Of a DNA stretch of 64,000 nucleotides, positions 35,679-43,381 are shown piece after piece. How positions within the stretch are numbered: the stretch's first letter is position 1; each line of letters opens with the position of its first letter. Source of the DNA: Prevotella sp. P5-108 (GTDB lineage: Bacteria; Bacteroidota; Bacteroidia; Bacteroidales; Bacteroidaceae). The translations under genes and the position numbers were made by a program. The notes below the pieces were generated by a model. It ran no database searches and had not been told where the DNA came from. It worked only from the letters and a program-made list of their open reading frames with translations. The stretch spans positions 1 to 64,000 of the forward strand of contig NZ_NPJJ01000025.1 in NCBI RefSeq assembly GCF_002251385.1, read 5' to 3'.

Positions 35679-35793
35679 ATGCCGCCGAAGCCCGCCGCCG
35701 ACCATGCTGCGTGGCTCTGTGCCATGTCTGGTCGGGTGCGGCGCTTCGGCGGCATCGTGTCTATGTGTTGCCCTCCGGCGGTGGGCCGGAGGG
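35679..35793. repeat. Long imperfect inverted repeat and GC hairpin after GH106
   Basis: ATGCCGCCGAAGC...GACCA (35679-35704) is complementary, with a few mismatches, to 35729-35755. A second, perfect hairpin (CCCTCCGG at 35771-35778 with CCGGAGGG at 35786-35793) sits 9 bp from the GH106 stop. The position suggests transcript termination for the minus-strand GH106 gene, but neither stem has a U-tract. The 300-bp gap 35501-35801 holds no gene that I can support. Confidence 0.65.
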
Positions 35794-35801
35794 TGGGGGT
35801 G

Positions 35802-38800
35802 CTACTTGCCGGCAGGGGTGCAGAGCAGGCGTACGCCGCCCAGCAGACCTGCGGGGAGAGGCTTCGACGAAGCTCTGAAGGCATTGTTGTAGGATGCCCA
35901 TGCGTAGCGTTTCTTCTTGTCGGGCTGCTTGTCGCCTATGACGCGGTTGGCCCACAGGTTGGTGACGCGCACCTCGAGCTTGTTGCCCTTCTTCTTGAGT
36001 GCGGGCGTGATGTCGATGGCGTAGGGCGCCTTCCAGAGTGTTCCCAGCATCTGGTCGTTGAGGTAAACCTCTGCCATGCAGCCCACTCCGCCCAGGTCGA
36101 GGCGGTAGGTGGCGCGCTTGTTATATCCCTTGACGTCAAAGTCACGGGTATAGACAGCCGTGCCTGAGAAGTAGCGTATCTGGGCATCATCGCTCTCGGT
36201 GAGCGAGCGCAGGGTGGGCATCTCGATGCTCTCGGGAGTGTCCTGCACACCACCGAAGTAGACGTGCCAGTCGTTGTCGAGCGTCATCACTTCCTGTTCC
36301 TCGGCGTGGGAGATGGCCAGATGCTTCTCGTCGGTAGGTTCGGTGAAGACGATGAACAGCGCACCGTAGGGGTCGAGGCCGAGGTCGATGCTGGTACGGC
36401 CGTCAGCCATAGTATAGCCCACGGGCTTGATGGAGGCGTTCTCTGCGTTCCAGAGCATGGGCTTCTTGCCGGTCACGTTGAATGAGGCTGTGATACGCTT
36501 GGGCTGGTCTATCGCGTTGGCCACCCAGTAGATTTCCGAGTCAGCCGTGCGGCGGTGCATCCAGCGTATGCTGTCGGGCGTAGCCTTGTCCTTGTCGGCT
36601 GCCACGAAGCTGAAGTCTGGAGCCACGCCCGTCTTGGCGAGTGCCTCTTCCATCGACAGGTTTTCCATCACGTTGGCGCGGTTGCCGTCCCATATCTCTG
36701 CCACCAGGCGGTGCCACTCGGCGTCGTTGCCCTTGAGGTTGGGCTGTATGGTTGGGCGCTTGCCGCAGATGGGGGCGCCAGCCTTGGCGAGGCGGGCTAT
36801 CGCCTTGAGCTCGTCGACGGTCATCCGTGTCACCTGTCGGTCTATTACCAGCAGTCGATAGCTCATTCCTGCCTTGGTAGTGAGCTTCTGTCCATCGTAG
36901 CCGAACACGTCCATGAGCGCGCCGGGGTTCACGTAGTCGAAGTTATAGCCACGGGGAATGGCGGGATGGTTGTGGGCGAAGCGGCCGGTGACGCTGTTGT
37001 CGCCGCCATAGTAGTAGGCGATGTCTGCCACGTATTTGCCCTGCTGCATCATGTAGCTGGAGCGGCCGAGATAGTCGGTCCATGGGCGGGCTTGCTCTGC
37101 CCAGGTCTCGTGGCGGTTGAACCACTGGCCGTAGATGGCTAAAGCGAGTCCGGGCTTGCGGTCGTCGACGGGCTGATGGGCGCTCTCGTGGATGATGAAG
37201 CGGTTCAGACCGCACGACATCATGTAGTCGGCGATGGGCTTGAGGTTGCCGGGATAGAAGGTATAGCACATCTCGTGGCGGCCGTCGGCGGTGAACGACT
37301 CGCCAGCCACATACTTCTTGCCATAGATGTGGGCGGTAGAGGAGGTCTCGCGCAGGTCGCACTCATACATGCTCAGGTCGGCGCGCTTCTCTGCCCACAT
37401 GGCGCCCATAGGGATGTCGCCTTTCGACTTGACGCTGATACCGTCGGCGAGCATCTGGCGTCCGTTCTCGTGCGACTCGATATAGATTTTCATGCCATGA
37501 CGGTGGGCGGCATCAGCCACCTCGGCGTAGAGCGACTCGTCCATGAGCTCGCCGATGGTCTGGCGATAGTCGTAGAGGAACTGCTCGCTCTGCTCCACGC
37601 TTCCCACGATGACGCCGGTAAGCACGGGCAGCCAGGGATAGATGCTATAGCCGCGCCGACGCTCAAACTGTGCTGGCATCTGCAGGGTCCATGTGGCTTT
37701 GCCGGGCTCGTAGCTGTCGATGAGCAGATACTGGATGCCGCGCTTGCCGATGTTGCCGCCAGAGGCGTCGCGATAGAGGTCTATATAGTGCTCGATATAC
37801 TTGTGCACAGCCTCGCGGTCCATCTTGTCGACCTCCAGGCCCGTGGCTTCGGGCGAGGCAGGGCCGTTGCGCGAACCGAAGAGCGACGTACCGAAGCGGT
37901 AGATGACCCAGTTGCCACGTGGGGCGTTCCAGGTGAGGCGTCCGTCGGCGTCGACCTTGTCGGTGAGCACCACCACATCGCCTGCAGCCGACACGTCGCT
38001 GTCGAGGCGTGAGGGGTACTGGTCGAGGTCGCCGAAGGAGGTAAATCCAGCCTTCTCCTCGGCAAAGTTGATGCGGCTGGTGGTGTAGAGGTTATACTCC
38101 ATCAGGTTGACATACTCGCCCTGCTTGTCTTTCTGCGGCAGCTGGCATACCACGCGGAAGCAGCGTGCCGTGGTGGGAGGCAGGTCGATGGTCTGCTGGA
38201 ACGTACCGCTCTGCGGGATGTCGCATACCTTGGTGAATGTCTTGCCGTCGTTGCTCGTCTCCAAGCGGTAGTACAGCGGTGCCGACCAGCTGTTCCAGGT
38301 ACTGCGGTTGTTGCCGTCCGAGAGCGACAGCGCCTTGATGGTTACGGGCTTCTCAAAGGTGTACTGTGCCCAGATGTTGCCCTCGGCGTCGGGTTCCACG
38401 CGGGTACCCTTGCTGTAGTCGCCGTCGGTGAGTTGTGCCACCGTGGGCTCACCCTTGCTCACCGTGATGGTGGGGTTGAGAGAGGCTATCTCGATGTCGG
38501 TATCGGGCATACGCACTGCCACGATGCCTATCTGCTGACTGAAGGTTTCAGGGCTGTTGGTGTTTTCTACGTTCTGGAAGTGTCCGGTGGTGGTGTAGAT
38601 ACCGGGGAGATTGACGGTGAGTTTCTTGCCACCCTTTACCCTTACCGCGCGCCACGTGATTTTCTTCATGGCATCGTGGGGAGTGACCCAGGGACCGCCC
38701 GTGTTGCTCCAGCCTGGCGAGCTGGGGATGGCCATCGTCATGCCCAGCGAGTCGGCGATGTGCACGGCGTAGCGGAAGCAGTCTTTCCACTCGGGCGTCA

Positions 38801-39065
38801 TGTACGTGATGCGGTGGGGCACTATCTGCGGCGTGTTCAGACCGGCATCGAAGACATGGATACCGGCTATTCCGGCGCGGTGCATCCACTCCAGGTCTTT
38901 CTTGATGCCATACTTGGAGATATTGCCGTTCATCCAGTGCCACCACACACGAGGTCTCGCCTCTTGGGGCGGGTTGGCAAACTGCTGTTGCAGGTCGCTC
39001 TGTGCCATGCTGCCTGTAGCTGTGGTCAGGGCCATGGCGAGTAAGATGGTTCTGATATTTTTCAT
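35802..39065 (-). CDS. GH106-type alpha-L-rhamnosidase
   Basis: A 1087-residue secreted protein with signal peptide MKNIRTILLAMALTTATGSMAQ. The opening RPRVWWHWMNGNISKYGIKKDLEWM and AGIAGIHVFDAGL are typical of GH106 (alpha-L-rhamnosidase) proteins, as is YLLIDSYEPGKATWT with a conserved acidic residue. IYIESHENGRQML and EVADAAHRHGMK follow. A carbohydrate-binding-like beta-sandwich interrupts the barrel around residues 280-350 and a GH2-type sandwich ends the protein (YRLDLGGVGCMAEVYLND). Length fits the family. It likely removes rhamnose from pectic or other rhamnosylated glycans. It starts 2 bp after the Nudix stop. Upstream open sequence in this frame is the Nudix gene read out of frame. 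Confidence 0.88.
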   Translation of the reverse strand: MKNIRTILLAMALTTATGSMAQSDLQQQFANPPQEARPRVWWHWMNGNISKYGIKKDLEWMHRAGIAGIHVFDAGLNTPQIVPHRITYMTPEWKDCFRYAVHIADSLGMTMAIPSSPGWSNTGGPWVTPHDAMKKITWRAVRVKGGKKLTVNLPGIYTTTGHFQNVENTNSPETFSQQIGIVAVRMPDTDIEIASLNPTITVSKGEPTVAQLTDGDYSKGTRVEPDAEGNIWAQYTFEKPVTIKALSLSDGNNRSTWNSWSAPLYYRLETSNDGKTFTKVCDIPQSGTFQQTIDLPPTTARCFRVVCQLPQKDKQGEYVNLMEYNLYTTSRINFAEEKAGFTSFGDLDQYPSRLDSDVSAAGDVVVLTDKVDADGRLTWNAPRGNWVIYRFGTSLFGSRNGPASPEATGLEVDKMDREAVHKYIEHYIDLYRDASGGNIGKRGIQYLLIDSYEPGKATWTLQMPAQFERRRGYSIYPWLPVLTGVIVGSVEQSEQFLYDYRQTIGELMDESLYAEVADAAHRHGMKIYIESHENGRQMLADGISVKSKGDIPMGAMWAEKRADLSMYECDLRETSSTAHIYGKKYVAGESFTADGRHEMCYTFYPGNLKPIADYMMSCGLNRFIIHESAHQPVDDRKPGLALAIYGQWFNRHETWAEQARPWTDYLGRSSYMMQQGKYVADIAYYYGGDNSVTGRFAHNHPAIPRGYNFDYVNPGALMDVFGYDGQKLTTKAGMSYRLLVIDRQVTRMTVDELKAIARLAKAGAPICGKRPTIQPNLKGNDAEWHRLVAEIWDGNRANVMENLSMEEALAKTGVAPDFSFVAADKDKATPDSIRWMHRRTADSEIYWVANAIDQPKRITASFNVTGKKPMLWNAENASIKPVGYTMADGRTSIDLGLDPYGALFIVFTEPTDEKHLAISHAEEQEVMTLDNDWHVYFGGVQDTPESIEMPTLRSLTESDDAQIRYFSGTAVYTRDFDVKGYNKRATYRLDLGGVGCMAEVYLNDQMLGTLWKAPYAIDITPALKKKGNKLEVRVTNLWANRVIGDKQPDKKKRYAWASYNNAFRASSKPLPAGLLGGVRLLCTPAGK

Positions 39066-39067
39066 GT

Positions 39068-39589
39068 TTATATCTGATTGTTGTTGATTATGCGTTTCAC
39101 TCCCTCGCGGATGGAGGTGAGCCCGAAGTCGTCGGGGTGTATCTCGTCGGGGGCGAGCCACAGGGTCTCGGCGGCGTCGTCGCCGGCAGCGAGCGTAGAG
39201 ATGTCGTCTACGCGACAGCGGAAGAAGAGGTCGAGCGTGGGGATGTCGATGCCGCTGTAGAGATAGCGGTTGGGCTGGCTGAAGAGGTAGTCCATAGCGG
39301 TCACGGTGAGCCCCGTTTCCTCCTTTACCTCGCGCGCCACGCCAGTTTCTACCGTCTCGCCCATGTCGGCAAAGCCTCCCGGCAGGTCGAGCGTGCCTTT
39401 GGCGGGCTCGCAGCGGCGGCGCACCACGAGCAGCCTGCCACGCTCGTCGTAGATGAGCGCCACATAGGCTGCGCTGGCATTGACAAAGTATTCGAAGCCA
39501 CAGTCGTAGCAGCGCATACTCTTCGCTGAGTCGGGTTGGAGACTGCCTCCACACACGGGGCAATGCTTGAATCGTGTAAGTATATCCAT
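39068..39589 (-). CDS. Nudix hydrolase with N-terminal zinc ribbon
   Basis: A 173-residue cytosolic hydrolase. Two Cys pairs (HCPVCGG and RCYDCGF) form a zinc ribbon, as in NADH-pyrophosphatase-like Nudix proteins. The Nudix box GGFADMGETVETGVAREVKEETGL-type sequence fits GX5EX7REUXEEXGU. The substrate is a nucleoside diphosphate derivative, identity unknown. Start MDILTRFKHCPVCGG at 39589. Nearly abuts GH106 downstream and is probably co-transcribed with it, although a functional link is not obvious. Confidence 0.92.
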   Translation of the reverse strand: MDILTRFKHCPVCGGSLQPDSAKSMRCYDCGFEYFVNASAAYVALIYDERGRLLVVRRRCEPAKGTLDLPGGFADMGETVETGVAREVKEETGLTVTAMDYLFSQPNRYLYSGIDIPTLDLFFRCRVDDISTLAAGDDAAETLWLAPDEIHPDDFGLTSIREGVKRIINNNQI

Positions 39590-39670
39590 CGCAGTTGACA
39601 AGTTAATATGCAATATTACGAAAAAAACGCCGATGACGCCGCTCTTTTATCATAAAACATAGTTGTAAAT

Positions 39671-39708
39671 CAAAAAAAAGCGACCCGTGGTTCACACCAG
39701 AGGTCGCT
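39671..39708 (-). terminator. Terminator of the thioredoxin-like lipoprotein gene
   Basis: AGCGACC (39679-39685) pairs with GGTCGCT (39702-39708), with an inner TGGT/ACCA pairing. On the minus strand eight Ts (complement of 39672-39679) follow. It lies 90 bp past the stop at 39798. Confidence 0.8.
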
Positions 39709-39797
39709 CATCGGTTGATGATGTTTTTATGAATGCTTAAAGTTCTCGTTATATCATAGAGCGCAGGCTGGAGGTTATGTCCCGGCAGCCCGTGGTC

Positions 39798-40961
39798 TTA
39801 TAACAGTTTCTTGATTTCGGCGTCGATGTCGCTTACCTGCTCTCCACGCTTGTAGAGATTGTTGTTGCGGTCTATCAGGAAGAACGACGGAATGCCCATG
39901 ATGTTGTAGGTGCGGGCAGAGGTGCCGGCTTCGTCGCGCACGCTTATCCAGGGCAGCGCTGCAGTCTGTGTCTTCCAGAAGTGCTCATTGGGGTCGAGCG
40001 AAATCTGGTAGATTTCCAGACCCTGGCCATGATACTTGTTGTAGAGGTCACGCATCATCATGATGCGCTTGGTGCTCTGCTCGCTGGCGAAGACATGGAA
40101 GTCGAGCAGCACCACCTTGCCCTTGAGGTCGGTGAGACGGCGGGTCACACCCTTGTTGTCGGTGAGGGCGAGGTCTATGAGTCCGGCCACCTGCACCTTG
40201 CTGGCGTCAATCTGGCTGGCAACCTGCTCGTTGCGCACGATGCGCTGGTCCTTCATACTCTCGATGGCAATATTGTGGAGGTTGGTGCCGCGCTCAGCAT
40301 TGGGGTGGAAGGTGTCCCAGCTGGTGGCTACGGCAGCATAGACCTTGATGTCGTCGCTGTAGAGACGAGGGTTGAAGATGAGCGCCTGACGGTTGCCCAA
40401 CACATAGGTCTGGAAGAGCGCGAAGTAGGCATAGCTCTTCATCGGCTCCTTGTAGATATAGTTGAGCTTCACATCTTCCTTGTAAGCGGCGAGCACTCTG
40501 GCCACAGCCACTTCCACGCTGTCTACGCCCAAGGCGGGGTTGGCGACGAGGGCATTGATGGTGCGCTGCAGCTGCAGCTGCTTCTGGGCAAGTTCACGTA
40601 TCTTCACGCAGTTCTCCGAACCTTCGACCTCGTATTCGGCCGACATGGTGGGGTAGGAGGCGTTGAACTTGACGGTCTCGGTAGAGTCGATGGCGACATT
40701 GATAATCTGGCCGGCTATACGCAGACGGTAGAACTCGGGGGCGTCGGTGGCGTCGGCCTTGAAGTCGAAGGCACCGTCTTCGCCTAACTTGACAGAGTCG
40801 AGGACTACAGGTCCGTTGAGGCTGAGGTTCTCAAAATAGAGCGTGGAGTCCTTGGCGTCCTTGATGTTGCCATTGACCTCAAACTTCTTGTTGCCACAGG
40901 CCGACAGCGCGAGCACAGCCACGCCCACGGCCATGAAAGACATGATTTTGGATATCTTCAT
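39798..40961 (-). CDS. DUF4369/thioredoxin-like lipoprotein lacking CxxC
   Basis: About 387 residues. A lipoprotein signal (MKISKIMSFMAVGVAVLALSAC) is followed by a DUF4369-type beta domain (FEVNGNIKDAKDSTLYFENLS) and a helical linker. The C-terminal AhpC/TlpA-like thioredoxin fold contains VVLLDFHVFASEQST where WC..C normally stands, and the cis-proline block GIPSFFLIDRNNNL. The only cysteines are the lipobox one and one in SENCVKI. The fold is therefore predicted but not classic disulfide exchange. Likely anchored facing the periplasm. It has its own full-consensus promoter and terminator. Confidence 0.88.
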   Translation of the reverse strand: MKISKIMSFMAVGVAVLALSACGNKKFEVNGNIKDAKDSTLYFENLSLNGPVVLDSVKLGEDGAFDFKADATDAPEFYRLRIAGQIINVAIDSTETVKFNASYPTMSAEYEVEGSENCVKIRELAQKQLQLQRTINALVANPALGVDSVEVAVARVLAAYKEDVKLNYIYKEPMKSYAYFALFQTYVLGNRQALIFNPRLYSDDIKVYAAVATSWDTFHPNAERGTNLHNIAIESMKDQRIVRNEQVASQIDASKVQVAGLIDLALTDNKGVTRRLTDLKGKVVLLDFHVFASEQSTKRIMMMRDLYNKYHGQGLEIYQISLDPNEHFWKTQTAALPWISVRDEAGTSARTYNIMGIPSFFLIDRNNNLYKRGEQVSDIDAEIKKLL

Positions 40962-40987
40962 TTCAGTCTTGTTTACTTTTTCCACTC

Positions 40988-41018
40988 CAAAGGTAGTGCA
41001 AAGCGAGTGAAATACAAA
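40988..41018 (-). promoter_or_regulatory. Promoter of the thioredoxin-like lipoprotein gene
   Basis: Minus strand TTTG (41018-41015), 19-bp spacer, TACCTTTG (40995-40988): a full match to the Bacteroidetes consensus. It gives a leader of about 20-25 nt. Confidence 0.75.
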
Positions 41019-41067
41019 ACTAAATTGCATTTTTTTTGGTCATTGCCCCCAACCAGCCCGTTCTGTC

Positions 41068-41173
41068 GGCTCCCGTGGAGGGCTTGCCTGGCGGTCGTGG
41101 AGGGGCGGTAGGCGGTCGTGGAGGGGCGGTTGGCTCCGGCAGAAAGCGGGTTGCCAGTCGTGGAGCGTGCCGC
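41068..41173. repeat. 21-bp periodic island upstream of the lipoprotein promoter
   Basis: Units of 21 bp start at 41090, 41111, 41132 and 41153, with a 22-bp one at 41068. The two best (41090, 41111) start GGCGGTCGTGGAGGGG and differ by one base. They share GGCG..CGTGGAGGG with the units at 18985-19047. No gene is supported in 40962-41424. Confidence 0.8.
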
Positions 41174-41198
41174 CGCCGGCGTGGTGGCTATCATGGCG

Positions 41199-41288
41199 GG
41201 CTCGTAACATAAGTCACGTGGGCTCGTGCCTTATGTTACGCGGCTTCGTGCCTTATGTCACGAGCGTCCGTACCTTATGTTACGAGCC
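41199..41288. repeat. 22-bp direct repeats with terminal inverted repeat
   Basis: Three units start CGTGCCTTATGTTACG, CGTGCCTTATGTCACG and CGTACCTTATGTTACG at exact 22-bp spacing (41225, 41247, 41269). GGCTCGTAACATAAG (41199-41213) is the perfect complement of 41274-41288, so the set can also fold as a large stem. Confidence 0.85.
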
Positions 41289-41424
41289 GCCAGTGGTGGT
41301 CACGGCAGTCGTGATGACGGTCTCTGCGCTTGCCGAAGCCATTGGCAGCGAGTTGAATACGCGCAGTGCTGCGCCCGAGGTCGAGGGGCGCGTGGCAGAG
41401 ATGGAATAAGAGAGGGGTAGGCGA

Positions 41425-42033
41425 TTATGCCATGGCGATGAGCCATAGCAGGAGCAGCGCGGAGGCTCTGCCCGTCTTGAAATGGGTGCGGAAAACGGCA
41501 AGCGCCTTGGTGATGTGCTTCTCGACCACCTTGACCGAGATGCCCAGCTGGTCGGCTATCTCGCGGTTCTTGAGTCCTTCAAAGCGGCTCATGGTGAAAA
41601 TCTCGCGGCAGCGCGGCGACAGCTCTTCCATGACCTGCTCTATCTGTCGGGTCAGTTCGTTGTAGAGCGTGTCGCTGTCGGTGGTGCCCTTCATGTCGGT
41701 GCTGTAGAGCTCTTCTGCCCCGGGTATCTTGCTGAGCGAGCCTGCCTCGTAGCCGTTGACCATCGTCTGGTGCTTGAGGTAGTTCAGACAGCCGTTGCGC
41801 ACCATGGTGAAGAGCAGAGATGAAATGGAGATGAACGTGATGCTGTCTCGGCGTTCCCACAGGTGGATGAAACAGTTCTGCAGGATGTCTTCCAAGTCGT
41901 CGCTATCGCTCACAAAGCGGTTGGCATAATTGCGCAGACGAGGGTAGTACGTCTTGAAGACATACTCGAAAGCATCGGCGTCGCCGTTCTGTATTCCCTC
42001 AAAGAGTTCGCTTTGTTCCTTATAGAAACGCAT
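41425..42033 (-). CDS. ECF sigma-70 factor of the GH18 locus
   Basis: A 202-residue FecI-like sigma factor of the Bacteroidetes SusC-associated type. Region 2 is visible as DLEDILQNCFIHLWERRD and LFTMVRNGCLNYLK. Region 4 is visible as SPRCREIFTMSRFEGLKNREIADQLGIS and VVEKHITKALAVFR. A short hydrophobic C-terminal tail (ALLLLWLIAMA) is common in this group. It is divergent from fecR-susC, whereas such genes usually run in the same direction. It probably drives the adjacent locus when FecR senses cargo engagement through SusC. Confidence 0.92.
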   Translation of the reverse strand: MRFYKEQSELFEGIQNGDADAFEYVFKTYYPRLRNYANRFVSDSDDLEDILQNCFIHLWERRDSITFISISSLLFTMVRNGCLNYLKHQTMVNGYEAGSLSKIPGAEELYSTDMKGTTDSDTLYNELTRQIEQVMEELSPRCREIFTMSRFEGLKNREIADQLGISVKVVEKHITKALAVFRTHFKTGRASALLLLWLIAMA

Positions 42034-42133
42034 GGTTTTTACACTTTTTTTATTCGGTCACCACGGGCGTGTTACACCTTATTATATATTATATAGATGG
42101 CTCCGGCGACCGCTTGCATCACGATTGACGGTG

Positions 42134-42165
42134 CAAAAGTATGAATTTAAGCAGAAAAGTGCAAA
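42134..42165 (-). promoter_or_regulatory. Promoter of the ECF sigma gene
   Basis: Minus strand TTTG (42165-42162), 20-bp spacer, TACTTTTG (42141-42134): full consensus. The leader is about 90-100 nt and includes the AT-rich motif CTATATAATATATAATAAGG (complement of 42077-42096). Confidence 0.7.
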
Positions 42166-42173
42166 TATTTTTG
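42166..42173 (+). promoter_or_regulatory. Possible -7 box of fecR-susC, abutting the divergent sigma promoter
   Basis: TATTTTTG on the plus strand matches TAnnTTTG and begins 1 bp beyond the -33 element of the opposing sigma promoter. No -33 TTTG has correct spacing (TTTA at 42146). The locus may instead use the ECF sigma, whose site I cannot define. Confidence 0.3.
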
Positions 42174-42319
42174 AAAAAAAGTTATCTCCGAGGGCGGGTA
42201 AAGTGTCTACGGGTTGTTTTAATAGTGACAGTATGTCAGTAATGACGTGCTCGGGCGTCTTCGGAAAGACCGCCGGCGCCATCCTAATAGTGAAACCAAT
42301 ACTAACGTTATATTAAGAA

Positions 42320-43381
42320 ATGTTGATGGGAAGTGAAATGAAGGCATTGGCCAACAAGTATTTCGAGGGAAAGATTTCCCCCGAAGATGAGAAAGCTCTG
42401 TTCGATTACCTCGCACAGGACAGTGAGGCCCTTGCCACTTTCCGCAGCTGGGAAGCCGAATGGGCGTCGCGCCCACACTTCGATATGGTCACCGAAAGCG
42501 CATGGACACGCTTCTGTGACTGGATGTGTGGTGCCGAGGCTCGTCGGCAGCGCCGGCCAATGTGGCGTGTGGCAGCAGCGGCTGCCGTGGTGCTGCTTAT
42601 GTTGTGCTCGGCTTTTGTCGGGTGGTATGCCACCAGCCTTCAGCCCGAACACTACTACACCCTCACCGCACCTATGGGCAGCAAGACCCGCCTCTCCCTG
42701 CCCGACGGCTCGCTGGTATGGCTCAACGCAGGCTCTTCGCTGCGCTATTCCAACCGCTTCGGTGACAATAACCGCCGTGTAGTCCTCGAAGGACAAGGCT
42801 ATTTCGAGGTCGCCAAGCGCGATGGCGCCGAGTTTGTGGTAAACACCCGCGGCTACGACGTGGTGGTTAAGGGTACCCGCTTTGACATCTCTGCCTACAA
42901 TGATGACAAAAACATCACCACGACCCTCTTGCAGGGTAAGGTGGTGATAGACCGCGGCGCCGACCGCCTCACGATGGAGCCCGGCGATATGGTAAGCCTC
43001 AATGTGATTACCGGTAAATTCTCCAAGAGCCGCTATACCACCGACCACCATGCGTGGGTACAGGGCATGACCGAATTCTCTGAGATTAGCCTCGAAGACC
43101 TCGCCAAGCTGCTCTCCCGCCGCTACGCTGTAAACATCACTATCACCTCTGAGCGTCTGCGCAAGATGGAGTTTGCCATCTCGCTGCGCAACAAGGAGAC
43201 CATAGACGATGTGCTCGACGCTCTCCAGAGCATCACAAGCATGCAGGTATGTCGCGATGGTAAGGAGATTCCCATCGGTGACTGCCCCCCGCCCCGCCAA
43301 TACCATAACACCCCTACTACCTCTACTGAAAATAAAACCTATATATTAAATTGTCTAACTAAAAACAACCAACTGCTATGA
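42320..43381 (+). CDS. FecR-type anti-sigma factor
   Basis: A 353-residue inner-membrane regulator. A cytoplasmic helical N-terminus (LANKYFEGKISPEDEKALFDYL) binds sigma. One transmembrane segment (VAAAAAVVLLMLCSAFVGWY) follows. The periplasmic FecR domain has LPDGSLVWLNAGSSLRYS, GQGYFEVAKR and VVVKGTRFDISAY. A DUF4974 tail (FAISLRNKETIDDVLDALQSI) completes it; this part contacts the SusC N-terminal signalling domain. Its stop overlaps the susC start as ATGA. Start could also be 42326 or 42338. Confidence 0.94.
   Translation: MLMGSEMKALANKYFEGKISPEDEKALFDYLAQDSEALATFRSWEAEWASRPHFDMVTESAWTRFCDWMCGAEARRQRRPMWRVAAAAAVVLLMLCSAFVGWYATSLQPEHYYTLTAPMGSKTRLSLPDGSLVWLNAGSSLRYSNRFGDNNRRVVLEGQGYFEVAKRDGAEFVVNTRGYDVVVKGTRFDISAYNDDKNITTTLLQGKVVIDRGADRLTMEPGDMVSLNVITGKFSKSRYTTDHHAWVQGMTEFSEISLEDLAKLLSRRYAVNITITSERLRKMEFAISLRNKETIDDVLDALQSITSMQVCRDGKEIPIGDCPPPRQYHNTPTTSTENKTYILNCLTKNNQLL

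Noticed and set aside
39066..39563. N-terminal extension of the GH106 frame
   Set aside because: The extension is Arg-rich, reads the Nudix gene out of frame, and the real signal peptide begins at 39065.
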